64,000 nt of DNA from assembly GCF_001874145.1 (NCBI RefSeq), contig NZ_MPCX01000011.1, forward strand, positions 62,001 to 126,000. The letters are read 5' to 3'. The position numbers and the translations under genes are program-made. The notes under the pieces were generated by a model that made no database searches, was not told where the DNA came from, and saw only the letters and a program-made list of their open reading frames with translations. Origin of the DNA: Lacinutrix sp. MedPE-SW. Its GTDB lineage: Bacteria; Bacteroidota; Bacteroidia; Flavobacteriales; Flavobacteriaceae. Positions 32,962-42,084 of this stretch are shown piece by piece; the first letter of the stretch is position 1, and every line of letters begins with the position of its first letter.

Positions 32962-33375
32962 TTAATGTGGCAATTTATCTCTTAATAAACCATATAAAAA
33001 CGTTCCTAAAACCGAAGCTATAATTACTATAAGTATAGGAACAAACCCAGCTCCTATTAAAGTAAACATTGGTCCTGGACAAGCTCCAGCTAAAGCCCAA
33101 CCCAAACCAAATATAATTCCTCCAAACATATAGCGACTAAAACTTTTGTTCTTTGGAAAAAAGCGTATTTCATCTCCGTAAAAGGATTTTATATTAAATC
33201 GCTTAATAGACTGCACAATTATTACTCCAACAAATAATGCAGAACCTATTATACCATACATATGAAAGGATTCAAACTTAAACATCTCATAAATTCGAAA
33301 CCAAGATGCAGCTTCAGATTTAAACATAGTAATACCAAAAAGGATACCGATAAATAAATATATTATTGTTCTCAT
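32962..33375 (-). CDS. YeeE/YedE family membrane protein (DUF6691-like)
   Basis: 137 residues with four membrane helices and the motif GLGWALAGACPGPMFTLIGAG, in which the Cys is typical of YeeE/YedE thiosulfate or sulfur-species transporters. It forms the second half of a split YeeE pair with the gene 3 nt upstream. It probably moves thiosulfate or a related sulfur compound through the inner membrane. Part of the sulfide/persulfide block. Confidence 0.85.
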   Translation of the reverse strand: MRTIIYLFIGILFGITMFKSEAASWFRIYEMFKFESFHMYGIIGSALFVGVIIVQSIKRFNIKSFYGDEIRFFPKNKSFSRYMFGGIIFGLGWALAGACPGPMFTLIGAGFVPILIVIIASVLGTFLYGLLRDKLPH

Positions 33376-33378
33376 ATC

Positions 33379-33936
33379 TTAAAATATTAAAGGGAATAAA
33401 AAATGAATCATTATAAGACCACCAATAAAAAAGCCAATTACTGCTATTAATGATGGTATTTGTAAATCACTAAGACCTGAAATAGCGTGACCTGAAGTAC
33501 AACCACCAGCATACCTTGCACCAAAGCCAACTAGAAGTCCTCCAATTGCTAATATTAGAATATTTTTAATATCTAAAATTGCTTCTGTATTAAACAATTC
33601 TGAAGGTAAATAAGCTTTTCCTGCACTATTAAAACCTAGAGTATTTAAATCTGTCACTGTATCAGGATTAATGGCAACTGCAGTATCTATTGACATAAGG
33701 TTCGATGCAATAAAACCACCAATTATTGCTCCTAAAACGACAACAAGATTCCATTTTTGAGCTTTCCAGTCAAACTTAAAAAAATCTGCCTTATTACCTG
33801 CTCCACATATAGTACACATAGTTCTAAGGTTAGAAGACATTCCAAAATTTTTGCCTACCATAATTAGTAAAAACATTATAAAGGCAATCATTGGGCCAGA
33901 TATATACCATGGCCAAGGTTCATAAATCCAATTCAT
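33379..33936 (-). CDS. YeeE/YedE family sulfur transporter
   Basis: 185 residues, about five membrane helices. It has GARYAGGCTSGHAISGLSDL, the characteristic Cys motif of YeeE/YedE proteins, and an extra TMCTICGAGNK with two Cys near residue 40. In YeeE such Cys residues relay thiosulfate. First gene of the unit; a GTAAC-N4-GTTAC site ends 45 nt before its ATG. Confidence 0.87.
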   Translation of the reverse strand: MNWIYEPWPWYISGPMIAFIMFLLIMVGKNFGMSSNLRTMCTICGAGNKADFFKFDWKAQKWNLVVVLGAIIGGFIASNLMSIDTAVAINPDTVTDLNTLGFNSAGKAYLPSELFNTEAILDIKNILILAIGGLLVGFGARYAGGCTSGHAISGLSDLQIPSLIAVIGFFIGGLIMIHFLFPLIF

Positions 33937-33981
33937 CTATTTAATTTTTTACAAAGGAATGCGGTTTTTTAGACTATTTTG

Positions 33982-33995
33982 GTAACATTAGTTAC
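33982..33995. promoter_or_regulatory. GTAAC-N4-GTTAC site, YeeE operon
   Basis: Palindrome GTAACattaGTTAC followed by an A-rich flank; 45 nt separate it from the start at 33936. One of eight in this block; candidate Crp/Fnr-family binding site. Confidence 0.75.
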
Positions 33996-34135
33996 AAACA
34001 TCAAAATTAATGATCATTAATACAGTTTTGAGACTATGTATTTTAATCTATCATAGTAAAATAATCTAGCTATATGTAGTTTAAATGTGGTTTTATGCAA
34101 TAGACTAAATAATTTATTTACAGCATATTTTAGAA

Positions 34136-35173
34136 TTAATAACTAGTATCGTCTAATTTAACTTTACCGTGAAACGTTTTATATAAGAATAAAAAATAAC
34201 CTGCTAGAAGTGGTGCTCCAATGAGTACAATGGTTAGCATTATTCCTAATGATTTTTGAGATGATGCAGCATTGTAAATAGTTACACTATATTCTGGGTC
34301 TATAGTAGAAGGCAAAAACACTGGATATAACTGAAATGCGACTAACATTAATAAAAATGCCATAGTTAATGATGAAAATATAAGCGCATTACCATACTTT
34401 TTTTTAGACACCAATCGAGGCACGTTTGCTACTGCTAAAAAAGCTAAAATTGGAAGCACAAAGAATACAGGAAACTCTTTAAATTTATCTGTAACTCCTG
34501 GTAGGAAAATTAAAGTGTACATTGATGTTAAAGAGAAACTAACAATAAAAAATATCATTCCTTTTTTTAGCAAAAAAGTTAACCTAGCATGTAAGCGACC
34601 TTCAGTCTTTAATAGTAAAAAAATTGCTCCTTGCGTCATAAATAACGACACAGTTGTTAGACCAACCATTATAGCATAAGGATTTAGGAATGAAAAGAAC
34701 ATACCACCTTTATAACTGTAATTTTCTCCAATTTCAAAACCTTGTAATAAATTAGCTAAAACAACTCCTAATAAAAATGATATTAATGTATTTGAAACAA
34801 AATAGATAATGTCCCAAGTTTTACGCCACCATAACATGGTTTCTGCACTTCTAAATTTTATAGCTGCAGATCTTAAAACAAGTAGCATTAAAAATAACAT
34901 AAATGGAATGTACATTGCAGATAGCATTGTAGCATACATTACAGGAAAACCTGCAAACAATGCACCTCCACCAATTATCAACCACACTTGGTTTGCATCC
35001 CAAAGCGGGCCAATTGCATTAATTGCAATACGCCTACTTAAATCTTTTCTAAAAAACAAATGCCAAGAACCTGCACCATAATCAAAGCCTTCTAAAATTG
35101 CATAACCAGAGAATAATAAACCAACTACTAAATACCATAAGGTTGGGTAATCTATACCTAAAAATGTTTCCAT
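34136..35173 (-). CDS. cydB: cytochrome bd oxidase subunit II
   Basis: 345 residues with eight or nine membrane helices and the CydB features GYAILEGFDYGAGSWHLFF and WDANQVWLIIGGGALFAGFP. It partners CydA (9 nt upstream) in the quinol oxidase of the inner membrane. Cytochrome bd resists sulfide, which blocks haem-copper oxidases, so its place among sulfide genes makes sense. Confidence 0.96.
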   Translation of the reverse strand: METFLGIDYPTLWYLVVGLLFSGYAILEGFDYGAGSWHLFFRKDLSRRIAINAIGPLWDANQVWLIIGGGALFAGFPVMYATMLSAMYIPFMLFLMLLVLRSAAIKFRSAETMLWWRKTWDIIYFVSNTLISFLLGVVLANLLQGFEIGENYSYKGGMFFSFLNPYAIMVGLTTVSLFMTQGAIFLLLKTEGRLHARLTFLLKKGMIFFIVSFSLTSMYTLIFLPGVTDKFKEFPVFFVLPILAFLAVANVPRLVSKKKYGNALIFSSLTMAFLLMLVAFQLYPVFLPSTIDPEYSVTIYNAASSQKSLGIMLTIVLIGAPLLAGYFLFLYKTFHGKVKLDDTSY

Positions 35174-35182
35174 AACTTTATA

Positions 35183-36538
35183 TTAAACGTATTTTAAAAA
35201 TTCATCTGGATTTTTAGCTTCGTCATAAGGTCCATGTTTTATTTTTTTATTTACTGAATAAAGAAATAAAAGAAATAGAATACTGTACACCACTAAAAAC
35301 AGGATTAATGAAAATAATATTTGGTTAGAAGAAACCTCTTGAGAAAAGCCTTCGTTTGTTCTTAAATGACCATAAACAATCCACGGTTGTCTACCCATTT
35401 CTGCAGCAAACCAACCTACTTGATTTGCAATTTGAGGCAATAGCACTGAAAACGCAAAAATTTTAAGTAGCCATTTTTTATCAAACAATGTGCCTCGCCA
35501 CCATAAATAACTAGCATATAAAGTTAACCCGATTAAAAACATACCTATAGAAATCATTATATGATAAAACTGAAATACTGCATTTACTTGTCCCGGCCTA
35601 TCTTCTTTTGGAAAACTATTTAATCCTGTAATTGGCTCATCGAAATCTTGATGAACTAAAAACGATAATCCGCCAGGTAATTTTAAACCTGTAACTTCTT
35701 GTGTTTCGTCATTTACCCAACCAAATAAATACAAATCTGCAGGTGCAGATTTTTCATAATGGCCTTCCATTGCTGCTAATTTTGCTGGTTGATTTACAGC
35801 AACACCATCTGCAGAACTATGCCCAGAAAGTAATTGAGTTAAAGATATAATTGTTGCTAAACCTAATGCTATTTTAAATGCTTTTTTAGAAATTTCTATA
35901 TACCTTCCTTTTAGCAAATAATACGCATGTACACTTAACACTAAAAACGCACCTGCTAGAAAAGCGCCTTGCCAAACATGAATAATTCTATCTACACTTG
36001 AAGGATTAAAAACCATTGCCCAAAAATCTGTAACTTCTGCTCTAGCATTAAAACCTTCTCCAACAATATGATAACCAGCTGGTGTTTGCTGCCAACTATT
36101 AGCTACAACAATCCAAACTGCCGAAAACATAGACCCTAAAAAGACTCCAATTGTTGAAATAAAATGCACTTTGGGAGATACTCTATTCCAACCAAAAATT
36201 AAGATTCCTAAGAAAGCGCTTTCTAAACCAAAAGCAAACAAACCTTCTGCTGCTAATGCACTACCAAAAATATCACCAACATACCTAGAGTACACAGCCC
36301 AATTGGTTCCAAACTCGAACTCCATAATAATTCCTGTGGCAACACCAATACCAAAAGTTATTGCGAAAATTTTAAGCCAAAAACGGGTTAAAATCTCATA
36401 GTGTTTATTTCCTGTTTTTAAATACAAGCCTTCCATTATTACCATAATTAACCCAATACCAATACTTAATGGTGGATAGATATAGTGAAAAGCGATAGTG
36501 AAGGCAAATTGGATTCTGGCTAGAATTTCTGTATCCAT
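35183..36538 (-). CDS. cydA: cytochrome bd oxidase subunit I
   Basis: 451 residues, multi-spanning, with the haem b595 His in TIAFHYIYPP, the quinol loop and GRQPW (EMGRQPWIVYGHLRT) essential for the family. The Q-loop is of the short type. It oxidises menaquinol and reduces O2 to water. First gene of cydAB; a GTAAC-N4-GTTAC site ends 50 nt before its ATG. Confidence 0.97.
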   Translation of the reverse strand: MDTEILARIQFAFTIAFHYIYPPLSIGIGLIMVIMEGLYLKTGNKHYEILTRFWLKIFAITFGIGVATGIIMEFEFGTNWAVYSRYVGDIFGSALAAEGLFAFGLESAFLGILIFGWNRVSPKVHFISTIGVFLGSMFSAVWIVVANSWQQTPAGYHIVGEGFNARAEVTDFWAMVFNPSSVDRIIHVWQGAFLAGAFLVLSVHAYYLLKGRYIEISKKAFKIALGLATIISLTQLLSGHSSADGVAVNQPAKLAAMEGHYEKSAPADLYLFGWVNDETQEVTGLKLPGGLSFLVHQDFDEPITGLNSFPKEDRPGQVNAVFQFYHIMISIGMFLIGLTLYASYLWWRGTLFDKKWLLKIFAFSVLLPQIANQVGWFAAEMGRQPWIVYGHLRTNEGFSQEVSSNQILFSLILFLVVYSILFLLFLYSVNKKIKHGPYDEAKNPDEFLKYV

Positions 36539-36588
36539 AGATGTGAAGTTTTGTATTACAAAAATAATAACAAACGCTATTTTTTTAG

Positions 36589-36602
36589 GTAACTTTTGTT
36601 AC
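36589..36602. promoter_or_regulatory. GTAAC-N4-GTTAC site, cydAB
   Basis: GTAACttttGTTAC, 50 nt before the cydA start. Same motif and spacing as at the other units of the block. Confidence 0.75.
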
Positions 36603-36646
36603 ATAATAACCGCTTATTATAAAATATAAATTAATATTATAAAAAA

Positions 36647-36674
36647 ATCCCTTCTATATATCATAAAAGGGATT
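36647..36674 (-). terminator. terminator after the first persulfide dioxygenase gene
   Basis: On the minus strand AATCCCTT/AAGGGATT arms followed by a run of seven T. It separates this unit from cydAB. Confidence 0.85.
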
Positions 36675-36745
36675 ATAAAAATTTTAGAAATAATCAAATT
36701 TCAATTTTGGGAAGAAAAACTTTCGAATCTATAAATTTTATAATA

Positions 36746-38077
36746 TTAGTTTTTAAAATCGTTAATATTATCGCTTAAATCGTATACCGTTACATTTTTA
36801 AGAGCCTTTTGTAAAATGCTACTTCCAGCTGCACTTCTATAACCACCAGCGCAATGCACAACTATTGGCTTACTCGTTTCAATATCGCTAGCTGTTTTTC
36901 TTAAATCATTTAATGGATGTGATTTTGCAGACTCGAAAAACGCTTCTTCTTCAACTTCGCTAGTATTACGTATATCTATAATTGTATAATGATTTGGATT
37001 TTGTTTAAAATCTGCCAAATCAAGACTTGGTGTTTTTTCTAAGCCATTATTAGCTAAGGTTATAATTTTTATTAGTTGTTTTTCGTAACCAATTTTCGCA
37101 ACTCTTTGCAAAATATAATCAACCTCATCTTTAGAGTTTATAACTAGTGTAAATTGTTCTTCAGGTTGTACAATAGATCCTAACCAGGTTTCAAATTTTG
37201 CGTTTTCTGAAACTGCTTGAATGTTTACACTACCAAGTAGATGTCCTTTTTTAAAAGTTGCTTCGTCTCTAATATCTATAATTAAACCTGAAGCTGAAGT
37301 TTCTTCTTCAAAAGCAATAGAATTTATGGCTGTTTCTAAATTTTCTGCTCCTGCTTTATTTGTATCTACATCGAAACCAAAGTATGATGGTATAAATGGT
37401 TGACCTTCTAAAATGGTATCCATAAACACTTGCTTTGTTTGGGTTTTAAATGCCCAATTACCCATTCTTTCATTTTCTAAAGTACTACTTGCAGCATCAC
37501 TTAAATTTTTACCGCATAATGAACCTGCTCCATGCGCTGGATATACTATAGCATCGTCTGGTAAATCTTTAAATTTTGTTGTTACTGTTTCAAACATCAT
37601 TTCTGCAAGTTCTTCTCGCTTAGCTTTCATATTTCCAGCTTTTTCTCTTAAATCTGGTCTACCTACATCGCCAATAAAAAGTGTATCTCCTGTAAAAAGC
37701 GCTGTATCATCATTTTCTGTTGCAACTATTGTAATACTATCTGGAGAATGACCAGGTGTATTTAATGCTTTAAGTCTAGCATTTCCTATTTTAATATGGT
37801 CGCCATCATCAAAAGTTTTATGTGGATAATCTGCTCCTAATTTTTCGCTATTGTATATTGTTGCTCCCGTTTCTTTATGAATTTGTAAATGAGAGCTTAC
37901 AAAATCTGCATGTGGATGTGTTTCTATTACTGCAATAATTTTAGCATTATTTTCTTTTGCAAATTTGTAGTATGCTTCTGGGTTTCTTTCTGGGTCTACA
38001 ATAGCCATTTCACCATTACTTACAATAGCATAAGAATAGTGAGCTAATGGTTTATATTCAAATTGTTTAATATTCAT
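36746..38077 (-). CDS. persulfide dioxygenase-like MBL protein with two rhodanese domains
   Basis: 443 residues. Residues 1-240 form an ETHE1-type metallo-beta-lactamase domain with ETHPHADFVSSH, NTPGHSPDS and TGDTLFIGDVGRPDL, the iron-binding residues of persulfide dioxygenases. Two rhodanese domains follow. The first (about 255-345) has no active-site Cys, the second (about 350-443) has HCAGGYRSA with an intact Cys. Likely role: oxidising glutathione- or low-molecular-weight persulfide to sulfite and shuffling sulfane sulfur. It is 78 bp after the peroxiredoxin gene and ends with a strong terminator. Confidence 0.9.
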   Translation of the reverse strand: MNIKQFEYKPLAHYSYAIVSNGEMAIVDPERNPEAYYKFAKENNAKIIAVIETHPHADFVSSHLQIHKETGATIYNSEKLGADYPHKTFDDGDHIKIGNARLKALNTPGHSPDSITIVATENDDTALFTGDTLFIGDVGRPDLREKAGNMKAKREELAEMMFETVTTKFKDLPDDAIVYPAHGAGSLCGKNLSDAASSTLENERMGNWAFKTQTKQVFMDTILEGQPFIPSYFGFDVDTNKAGAENLETAINSIAFEEETSASGLIIDIRDEATFKKGHLLGSVNIQAVSENAKFETWLGSIVQPEEQFTLVINSKDEVDYILQRVAKIGYEKQLIKIITLANNGLEKTPSLDLADFKQNPNHYTIIDIRNTSEVEEEAFFESAKSHPLNDLRKTASDIETSKPIVVHCAGGYRSAAGSSILQKALKNVTVYDLSDNINDFKN

Positions 38078-38155
38078 GATATTGTTTTTTAAGGTTAATT
38101 AAATTGGGCTTTAAGTATTGCTATTTAAAGCCCTTATAATATTTAAAATTTATTT

Positions 38156-38821
38156 TTAAATATTCTTTTTTGCCAAATACCAAGTTACTTTTTCTACAGA
38201 GTCGTCTGCTAAACGTTTGTTTAAAGCATCTAAAGATTTTGGCGCACCACAAATAACTTTGTCGCCTCTTTGCCAGTCTAAAGGCATTGCAACTTTATGC
38301 TTATCTGATGTTTGTAAAGCATCTAAAGATCTTAAAATTTCGTCCATGTTTCTTCCAACGTTTAATGGATAATACATTACTAATCTTATTTTTTTAGATG
38401 GATCTATAAAGAAAACCGCTCTAACTGCAGCTGTTTCACTTTCGTTAGGCTGTAACATACCATAAAGCTTAGAGACTTTCATATCGATATCTGCAATAAT
38501 TGGAAAATCGAAATAAACGCCTGTAGTTTCTCTAACATTTTGTACCCAACCTAAATGCGCGTGAATACTATCTATACTTAAACCTAAAAGCTCTGTATTT
38601 AAAGCATCAAACTCTGGTTTACGTTCTGCAAATCCGCTCATTTCTGTTGTACAAACTGGAGTAAAATCTGCTGGGTGAGAAAACATTACAATCCATTTGT
38701 CTTTAGCAAATTCTGACATTTTAATGTTTCCTTTTGTAGTTACTGCTTGAAAATCTGGTGCGATATCTCCAATTCTTGGCATTGATACAGGTTGTTCTGT
38801 TATTAAAGTTTCGTTACTCAT
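38156..38821 (-). CDS. 1-Cys peroxiredoxin, Prx6 type
   Basis: 221 residues with the peroxidatic Cys57 in SHPADFTPVCTTEM and a long C-terminal extension (DWQRGDKVICGAP) typical of the Prx6 group. It reduces hydrogen peroxide or organic peroxides and, in sulfide contexts, may also deal with reactive sulfur species. A GTAAC-N4-GTTAC site ends 64 nt upstream. The following MBL-rhodanese gene has no such site of its own and may be read from here through a weak hairpin (GGGCTTTAA/TTAAAGCCC near 38107-38133). Confidence 0.92.
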   Translation of the reverse strand: MSNETLITEQPVSMPRIGDIAPDFQAVTTKGNIKMSEFAKDKWIVMFSHPADFTPVCTTEMSGFAERKPEFDALNTELLGLSIDSIHAHLGWVQNVRETTGVYFDFPIIADIDMKVSKLYGMLQPNESETAAVRAVFFIDPSKKIRLVMYYPLNVGRNMDEILRSLDALQTSDKHKVAMPLDWQRGDKVICGAPKSLDALNKRLADDSVEKVTWYLAKKNI

Positions 38822-38885
38822 AATAATTAAAATTTATTGATTTATTAATATTTTATAAATTTAAACTATAACAGAGGCATCAACA

Positions 38886-38899
38886 GTAACCTTAGTTAC
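38886..38899. promoter_or_regulatory. GTAAC-N4-GTTAC site, peroxiredoxin unit
   Basis: GTAACcttaGTTAC followed by ACAAC, 64 nt before the start at 38821. Confidence 0.75.
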
Positions 38900-38951
38900 A
38901 CAACATGTATTTTTTTTAAAATATGGAAAAAAACTTTATTTAAAGAATAAA

Positions 38952-38983
38952 AAATGGGTAAAACATTGATGTATTACCCATTT
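38952..38983 (-). terminator. terminator of the sulfide:quinone oxidoreductase gene
   Basis: Minus strand AAATGGGTAA/TTACCCATTT hairpin followed by T-rich DNA, 14 nt after the stop. Confidence 0.82.
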
Positions 38984-38997
38984 AAAATATTTATAAT

Positions 38998-40305
38998 CTA
39001 AACATTTTTTCCTTTTAACATTTTATGCCAATATAAATAAGGAAGCATATATTTTTTAAGCATCCATAATCTCCAATGCTCTTTAGAACTATCACTAATT
39101 AACAATTGTTTTAATTTTGGATCTGGAGTAAATTTTCCTTCATAATCAAATTCTGCTAAAACCATTTTACCATAGTCCGTAACTAATGGACATGAAGAAT
39201 ATCCATTATAAGACATTGTACCCATTTTATTGTGGTTTATTAAAAGCTCTAAATTATCTACAACAATAGGTACTTGTTTACGTATCGCTGCACCCGTTTT
39301 TGCTGTTGGTAATGCTGCCACATCTCCTAAACCAAAAATATTTGCATATTTATTGTGTTGCATAGTGTGATGATCTACATCTAACCAACCTGCATCATTA
39401 ACCAAATTTGATTCTTTTACAAATTTTGGAGCGACAGATGGTGGCGCAGTATGTAACATATCGTAGTGTATACCATATAAACCATCTTTAATTGTAACTT
39501 TTACGTCTTTATAGTTATACTGAAACGCTTCATCTAAATAATTTTCATCATCTTCACCAGACATAATTACGCAACCACCAGCTTTTATATCTTTTGTTAG
39601 TTGGTACCAGGCAATTTTTTTTGCGCCATCAACTTTAACTAATTTATGATGAAATCTTAGATTAATATCTTTTCTATCTACTACTTCCATTAAGGTTTTG
39701 GCTATTGGCTTAACACCAAAAATAACACTTCCTCCGGTGGCAAAAACTATATCTGATTTACTTTTAACGCCTGTTTTTTTAAAATGATTTTCGGCTAAAT
39801 ACATTATTTTCTGTGGAGCTCCACCGCATTTTATTGGTGTTGTAGGCTGTGTAAATAAAGCTGTACCACCTTTAAAGTTTTTTATGACATCCCAAGTGTG
39901 TTTTGGATCTGTATAATTACTACATACAACGCCTTTATCCATTGCTTCACCCAAACCAGGAACCAAGCTAAAATCGTATGCTAAACCTGGAGCTACAACT
40001 AAATAATCGTAGGTAATATTACCTTTACTTTCTGTAAAAACCGTATTGTTTTCTGCATCAAAACCTTTTGCTCTATCTTTAATCCAAGTTGCTCCACTTG
40101 GTATTACATCTAACATTGGTTTTGCTGTTTTATCAAAATTATAAGTTCCAGCACCAACCAAAGTCCATGCAGGTTGGTAATAATGTGTATCTGCCGGTTC
40201 TATAATTGCTATGCTATATGATTTTTTCTTTTCAAGAAGTTGGGCTGCTGTCATTATTCCTGCAGTTCCACCTCCAATAATCAAGATTTGATAATGTGAT
40301 GCCAT
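38998..40305 (-). CDS. sqr: sulfide:quinone oxidoreductase, type II
   Basis: 435 residues. FAD-binding GGGTAG at 11-16, substrate region IKCGGAPQKIMYL with Cys160 and YSSCPLVTDYGK with Cys372. These match the two redox cysteines of the mitochondrial-type (type II) SQR, as does the C-terminal segment MLPYLYWHKMLKGK. It oxidises H2S to sulfane sulfur and passes electrons to menaquinone, feeding the bd oxidase encoded nearby; the persulfide goes to the dioxygenase and rhodaneses. A GTAAC-N4-GTTAC site ends 55 nt upstream. Confidence 0.95.
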   Translation of the reverse strand: MASHYQILIIGGGTAGIMTAAQLLEKKKSYSIAIIEPADTHYYQPAWTLVGAGTYNFDKTAKPMLDVIPSGATWIKDRAKGFDAENNTVFTESKGNITYDYLVVAPGLAYDFSLVPGLGEAMDKGVVCSNYTDPKHTWDVIKNFKGGTALFTQPTTPIKCGGAPQKIMYLAENHFKKTGVKSKSDIVFATGGSVIFGVKPIAKTLMEVVDRKDINLRFHHKLVKVDGAKKIAWYQLTKDIKAGGCVIMSGEDDENYLDEAFQYNYKDVKVTIKDGLYGIHYDMLHTAPPSVAPKFVKESNLVNDAGWLDVDHHTMQHNKYANIFGLGDVAALPTAKTGAAIRKQVPIVVDNLELLINHNKMGTMSYNGYSSCPLVTDYGKMVLAEFDYEGKFTPDPKLKQLLISDSSKEHWRLWMLKKYMLPYLYWHKMLKGKNV

Positions 40306-40360
40306 TTCTTTTAGTTATTTATTAATTTCATAAAATTAAGGTAAATAAAATATGATTAAT

Positions 40361-40374
40361 GTAACATGAGTTAC
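40361..40374. promoter_or_regulatory. GTAAC-N4-GTTAC site, sqr
   Basis: GTAACatgaGTTAC followed by ATAAG, 55 nt before the start at 40305. Confidence 0.75.
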
Positions 40375-40399
40375 ATAAGACTACATTTTTAATTAAGTA

Positions 40400-40927
40400 T
40401 TACAATTTTAAACCAACGCCTAAGCCAAAATTCCAAGTATTATAACCATCGAATCGTTTGTCTAAAAATAAAGTAGGTAATAAATAAAAGGATTCACTTA
40501 TATCTTTTTCGTATTCTATACCAAACCTTAGTAGCCAATAAGATTCTTCTTTTTCTAATTCTACTCCTGGACCTATAGTTAATACAAAACCATTACCAAA
40601 TTGGTGCAATACATCTAATGTTAAAACCAATGGGTTTACTCTTTCTACAGCTTCACTATTAGAATTTCGAATAATAAAGGTTTCTATTTCAATATCGTTA
40701 TGCAAACCAATTCCCCAATTATGATTAAACCAATATTCAAAATCCAATCCCCAAGAAGGAACGAATACATTTTTAGCTCCTTCATTATTAATTAGTGTAT
40801 GACCAATAATTCCTGCTATTCTAAATCCATTACCTTCATTATGCGTTTCAATTATGTTATTATGTTCTTGAGCATTTATTTTAAATACAATTAAAATTAA
40901 AAACAATGAGATTCTAATCTGTTTCAT
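40400..40927 (-). CDS. small outer-membrane beta-barrel protein
   Basis: 175 residues with a signal peptide (cleavage near NAQEHN) and alternating aromatic/polar strands ending with LGVGLKL, typical of an eight-strand outer-membrane barrel. No closer family recognised. It is 1 nt after the DUF2490 gene and belongs to the three-gene unit headed by the HMA protein. The link to sulfur metabolism is by position only. Confidence 0.7.
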   Translation of the reverse strand: MKQIRISLFLILIVFKINAQEHNNIIETHNEGNGFRIAGIIGHTLINNEGAKNVFVPSWGLDFEYWFNHNWGIGLHNDIEIETFIIRNSNSEAVERVNPLVLTLDVLHQFGNGFVLTIGPGVELEKEESYWLLRFGIEYEKDISESFYLLPTLFLDKRFDGYNTWNFGLGVGLKL

Positions 40928-40928
40928 T

Positions 40929-41654
40929 TTACAAATTATAAGTTATTGTGGTTTCCCAAATTTTATTATTTATTAAAAAATTAGTTCTGTATGCGTGTAT
41001 TTCGTGATAACCCGTTTTTATATTTATATGATTATTAGCATTAAAACTAACACCTAAGAACATCCAATTTTGATCTAAGTTTTTAGGCTTTAAACCATTT
41101 TCTAAGTCTAGATGAACCTCATCATAAACAACTACATGAATTTTATGACTGGCGTTAAACTTTATTGGAACTAAAATTTGAAATTTATATCTAAAACGAT
41201 TTTTATAATTATTACCTTTTAAGCTATATGAATTGAAGTCGTTTTCAATTACTTTCCCTATAAAACGCTCTTCTAAACGAAATCTATGTATAAATGAAAA
41301 TCTTGAAAATTTTTGTTTTGTAGTTAATTGCTGAAAAATATTATTTTCAACTACATCAATTGGTATACTATAAGTTGAATAATTATAATTTTTTATAAAA
41401 CTGTACCCAAATGCAATATCTAAATTTGATGAAATTCTATAATGCACAAAAGGCCTAACGATAAATTGCTCCCAGCTTTTTAAAAAATTTGTGCGCCTCA
41501 AATTAAACTCAGTATTTACAAACCAATTATTATTAATCTTTTTGCTGAAATTTATAGTATTCCAACTACTATAATGTGTTTGTTTTTCTTGTGCTTTAGT
41601 GTAGAAAACAAAAGTTAATACTAGAATTAAGCATACATGTTTTTTGTGTTTCAA
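40929..41654 (-). CDS. DUF2490 outer-membrane protein
   Basis: 241 residues with a signal peptide (FYTKAQEKQ) and repeated amphipathic strands (FVNTEFNLRRTNFLKSWEQF, FSFIHRFRLEERFIG), ending in a beta signal YNL. This is the DUF2490 pattern, common in Bacteroidota, of unknown function. It lies 4 nt after the HMA gene. Confidence 0.8.
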   Translation of the reverse strand: MKHKKHVCLILVLTFVFYTKAQEKQTHYSSWNTINFSKKINNNWFVNTEFNLRRTNFLKSWEQFIVRPFVHYRISSNLDIAFGYSFIKNYNYSTYSIPIDVVENNIFQQLTTKQKFSRFSFIHRFRLEERFIGKVIENDFNSYSLKGNNYKNRFRYKFQILVPIKFNASHKIHVVVYDEVHLDLENGLKPKNLDQNWMFLGVSFNANNHINIKTGYHEIHAYRTNFLINNKIWETTITYNL

Positions 41655-41658
41655 TGCT

Positions 41659-41928
41659 TTATTTTTTTAGTTTTCCTGAAGCACAACTAATAAATGATTT
41701 TGTTTTGGAATGTAGCCCATTTTGGTCTTCGATAGATGGATAGCCTAACGATTTTAATTTGCTTTTTACTATAAAAGCATCATCGGAATTAAGTGTTCTA
41801 AAAGAAACTGTTGATGTGTCTTTATCTACCGTGACATTTGATATATTTTTAATTGAAGAAAGTTTATCAATTATGGTATTTACACAACCGCCACATTTTA
41901 AATTTTGAACTATAATACTGCTTTTCAT
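41659..41928 (-). CDS. HMA-domain metal-binding protein
   Basis: 89 residues. One HMA domain with LKCGGCVNTIIDKL as Cys-x-x-Cys site and a short tail ending SCASGKLKK with another Cys. It resembles soluble copper chaperones. In this block it may bind copper displaced by sulfide or carry a sulfane sulfur; unproven. First gene of a three-gene unit with a GTAAC-N4-GTTAC site 50 nt upstream. Confidence 0.82.
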   Translation of the reverse strand: MKSSIIVQNLKCGGCVNTIIDKLSSIKNISNVTVDKDTSTVSFRTLNSDDAFIVKSKLKSLGYPSIEDQNGLHSKTKSFISCASGKLKK

Positions 41929-41978
41929 ATCTATATTATTTACTTAAAGCAAGATAATATATAGTGCTAAAAACCGCA

Positions 41979-41992
41979 GTAACATTAGTTAC
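41979..41992. promoter_or_regulatory. GTAAC-N4-GTTAC site, HMA unit
   Basis: GTAACattaGTTAC followed by ACAGA, 50 nt before the start at 41928. Confidence 0.75.
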
Positions 41993-42012
41993 ACAGAAGC
42001 GGTATTAAAAAC

Positions 42013-42042
42013 AAAAGAGGTTGTATTTAAACAACCTCTTTT
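42013..42042 (-). terminator. terminator after the rhodanese gene
   Basis: AAAAGAGGTTGT/ACAACCTCTTTT perfect arms. On the minus strand it ends the transcript of the MBL-rhodanese and rhodanese genes. Confidence 0.8.
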
Positions 42043-42084
42043 CTATTAACCAACCACTAAGAAAACCAATTTATATCACGATTA

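Noticed and set aside
38107-38133. Strong terminator between peroxiredoxin and MBL-rhodanese genes
   Set aside because: The hairpin has good arms but no T tract on the minus strand, so read-through is likely; not listed as a terminator.
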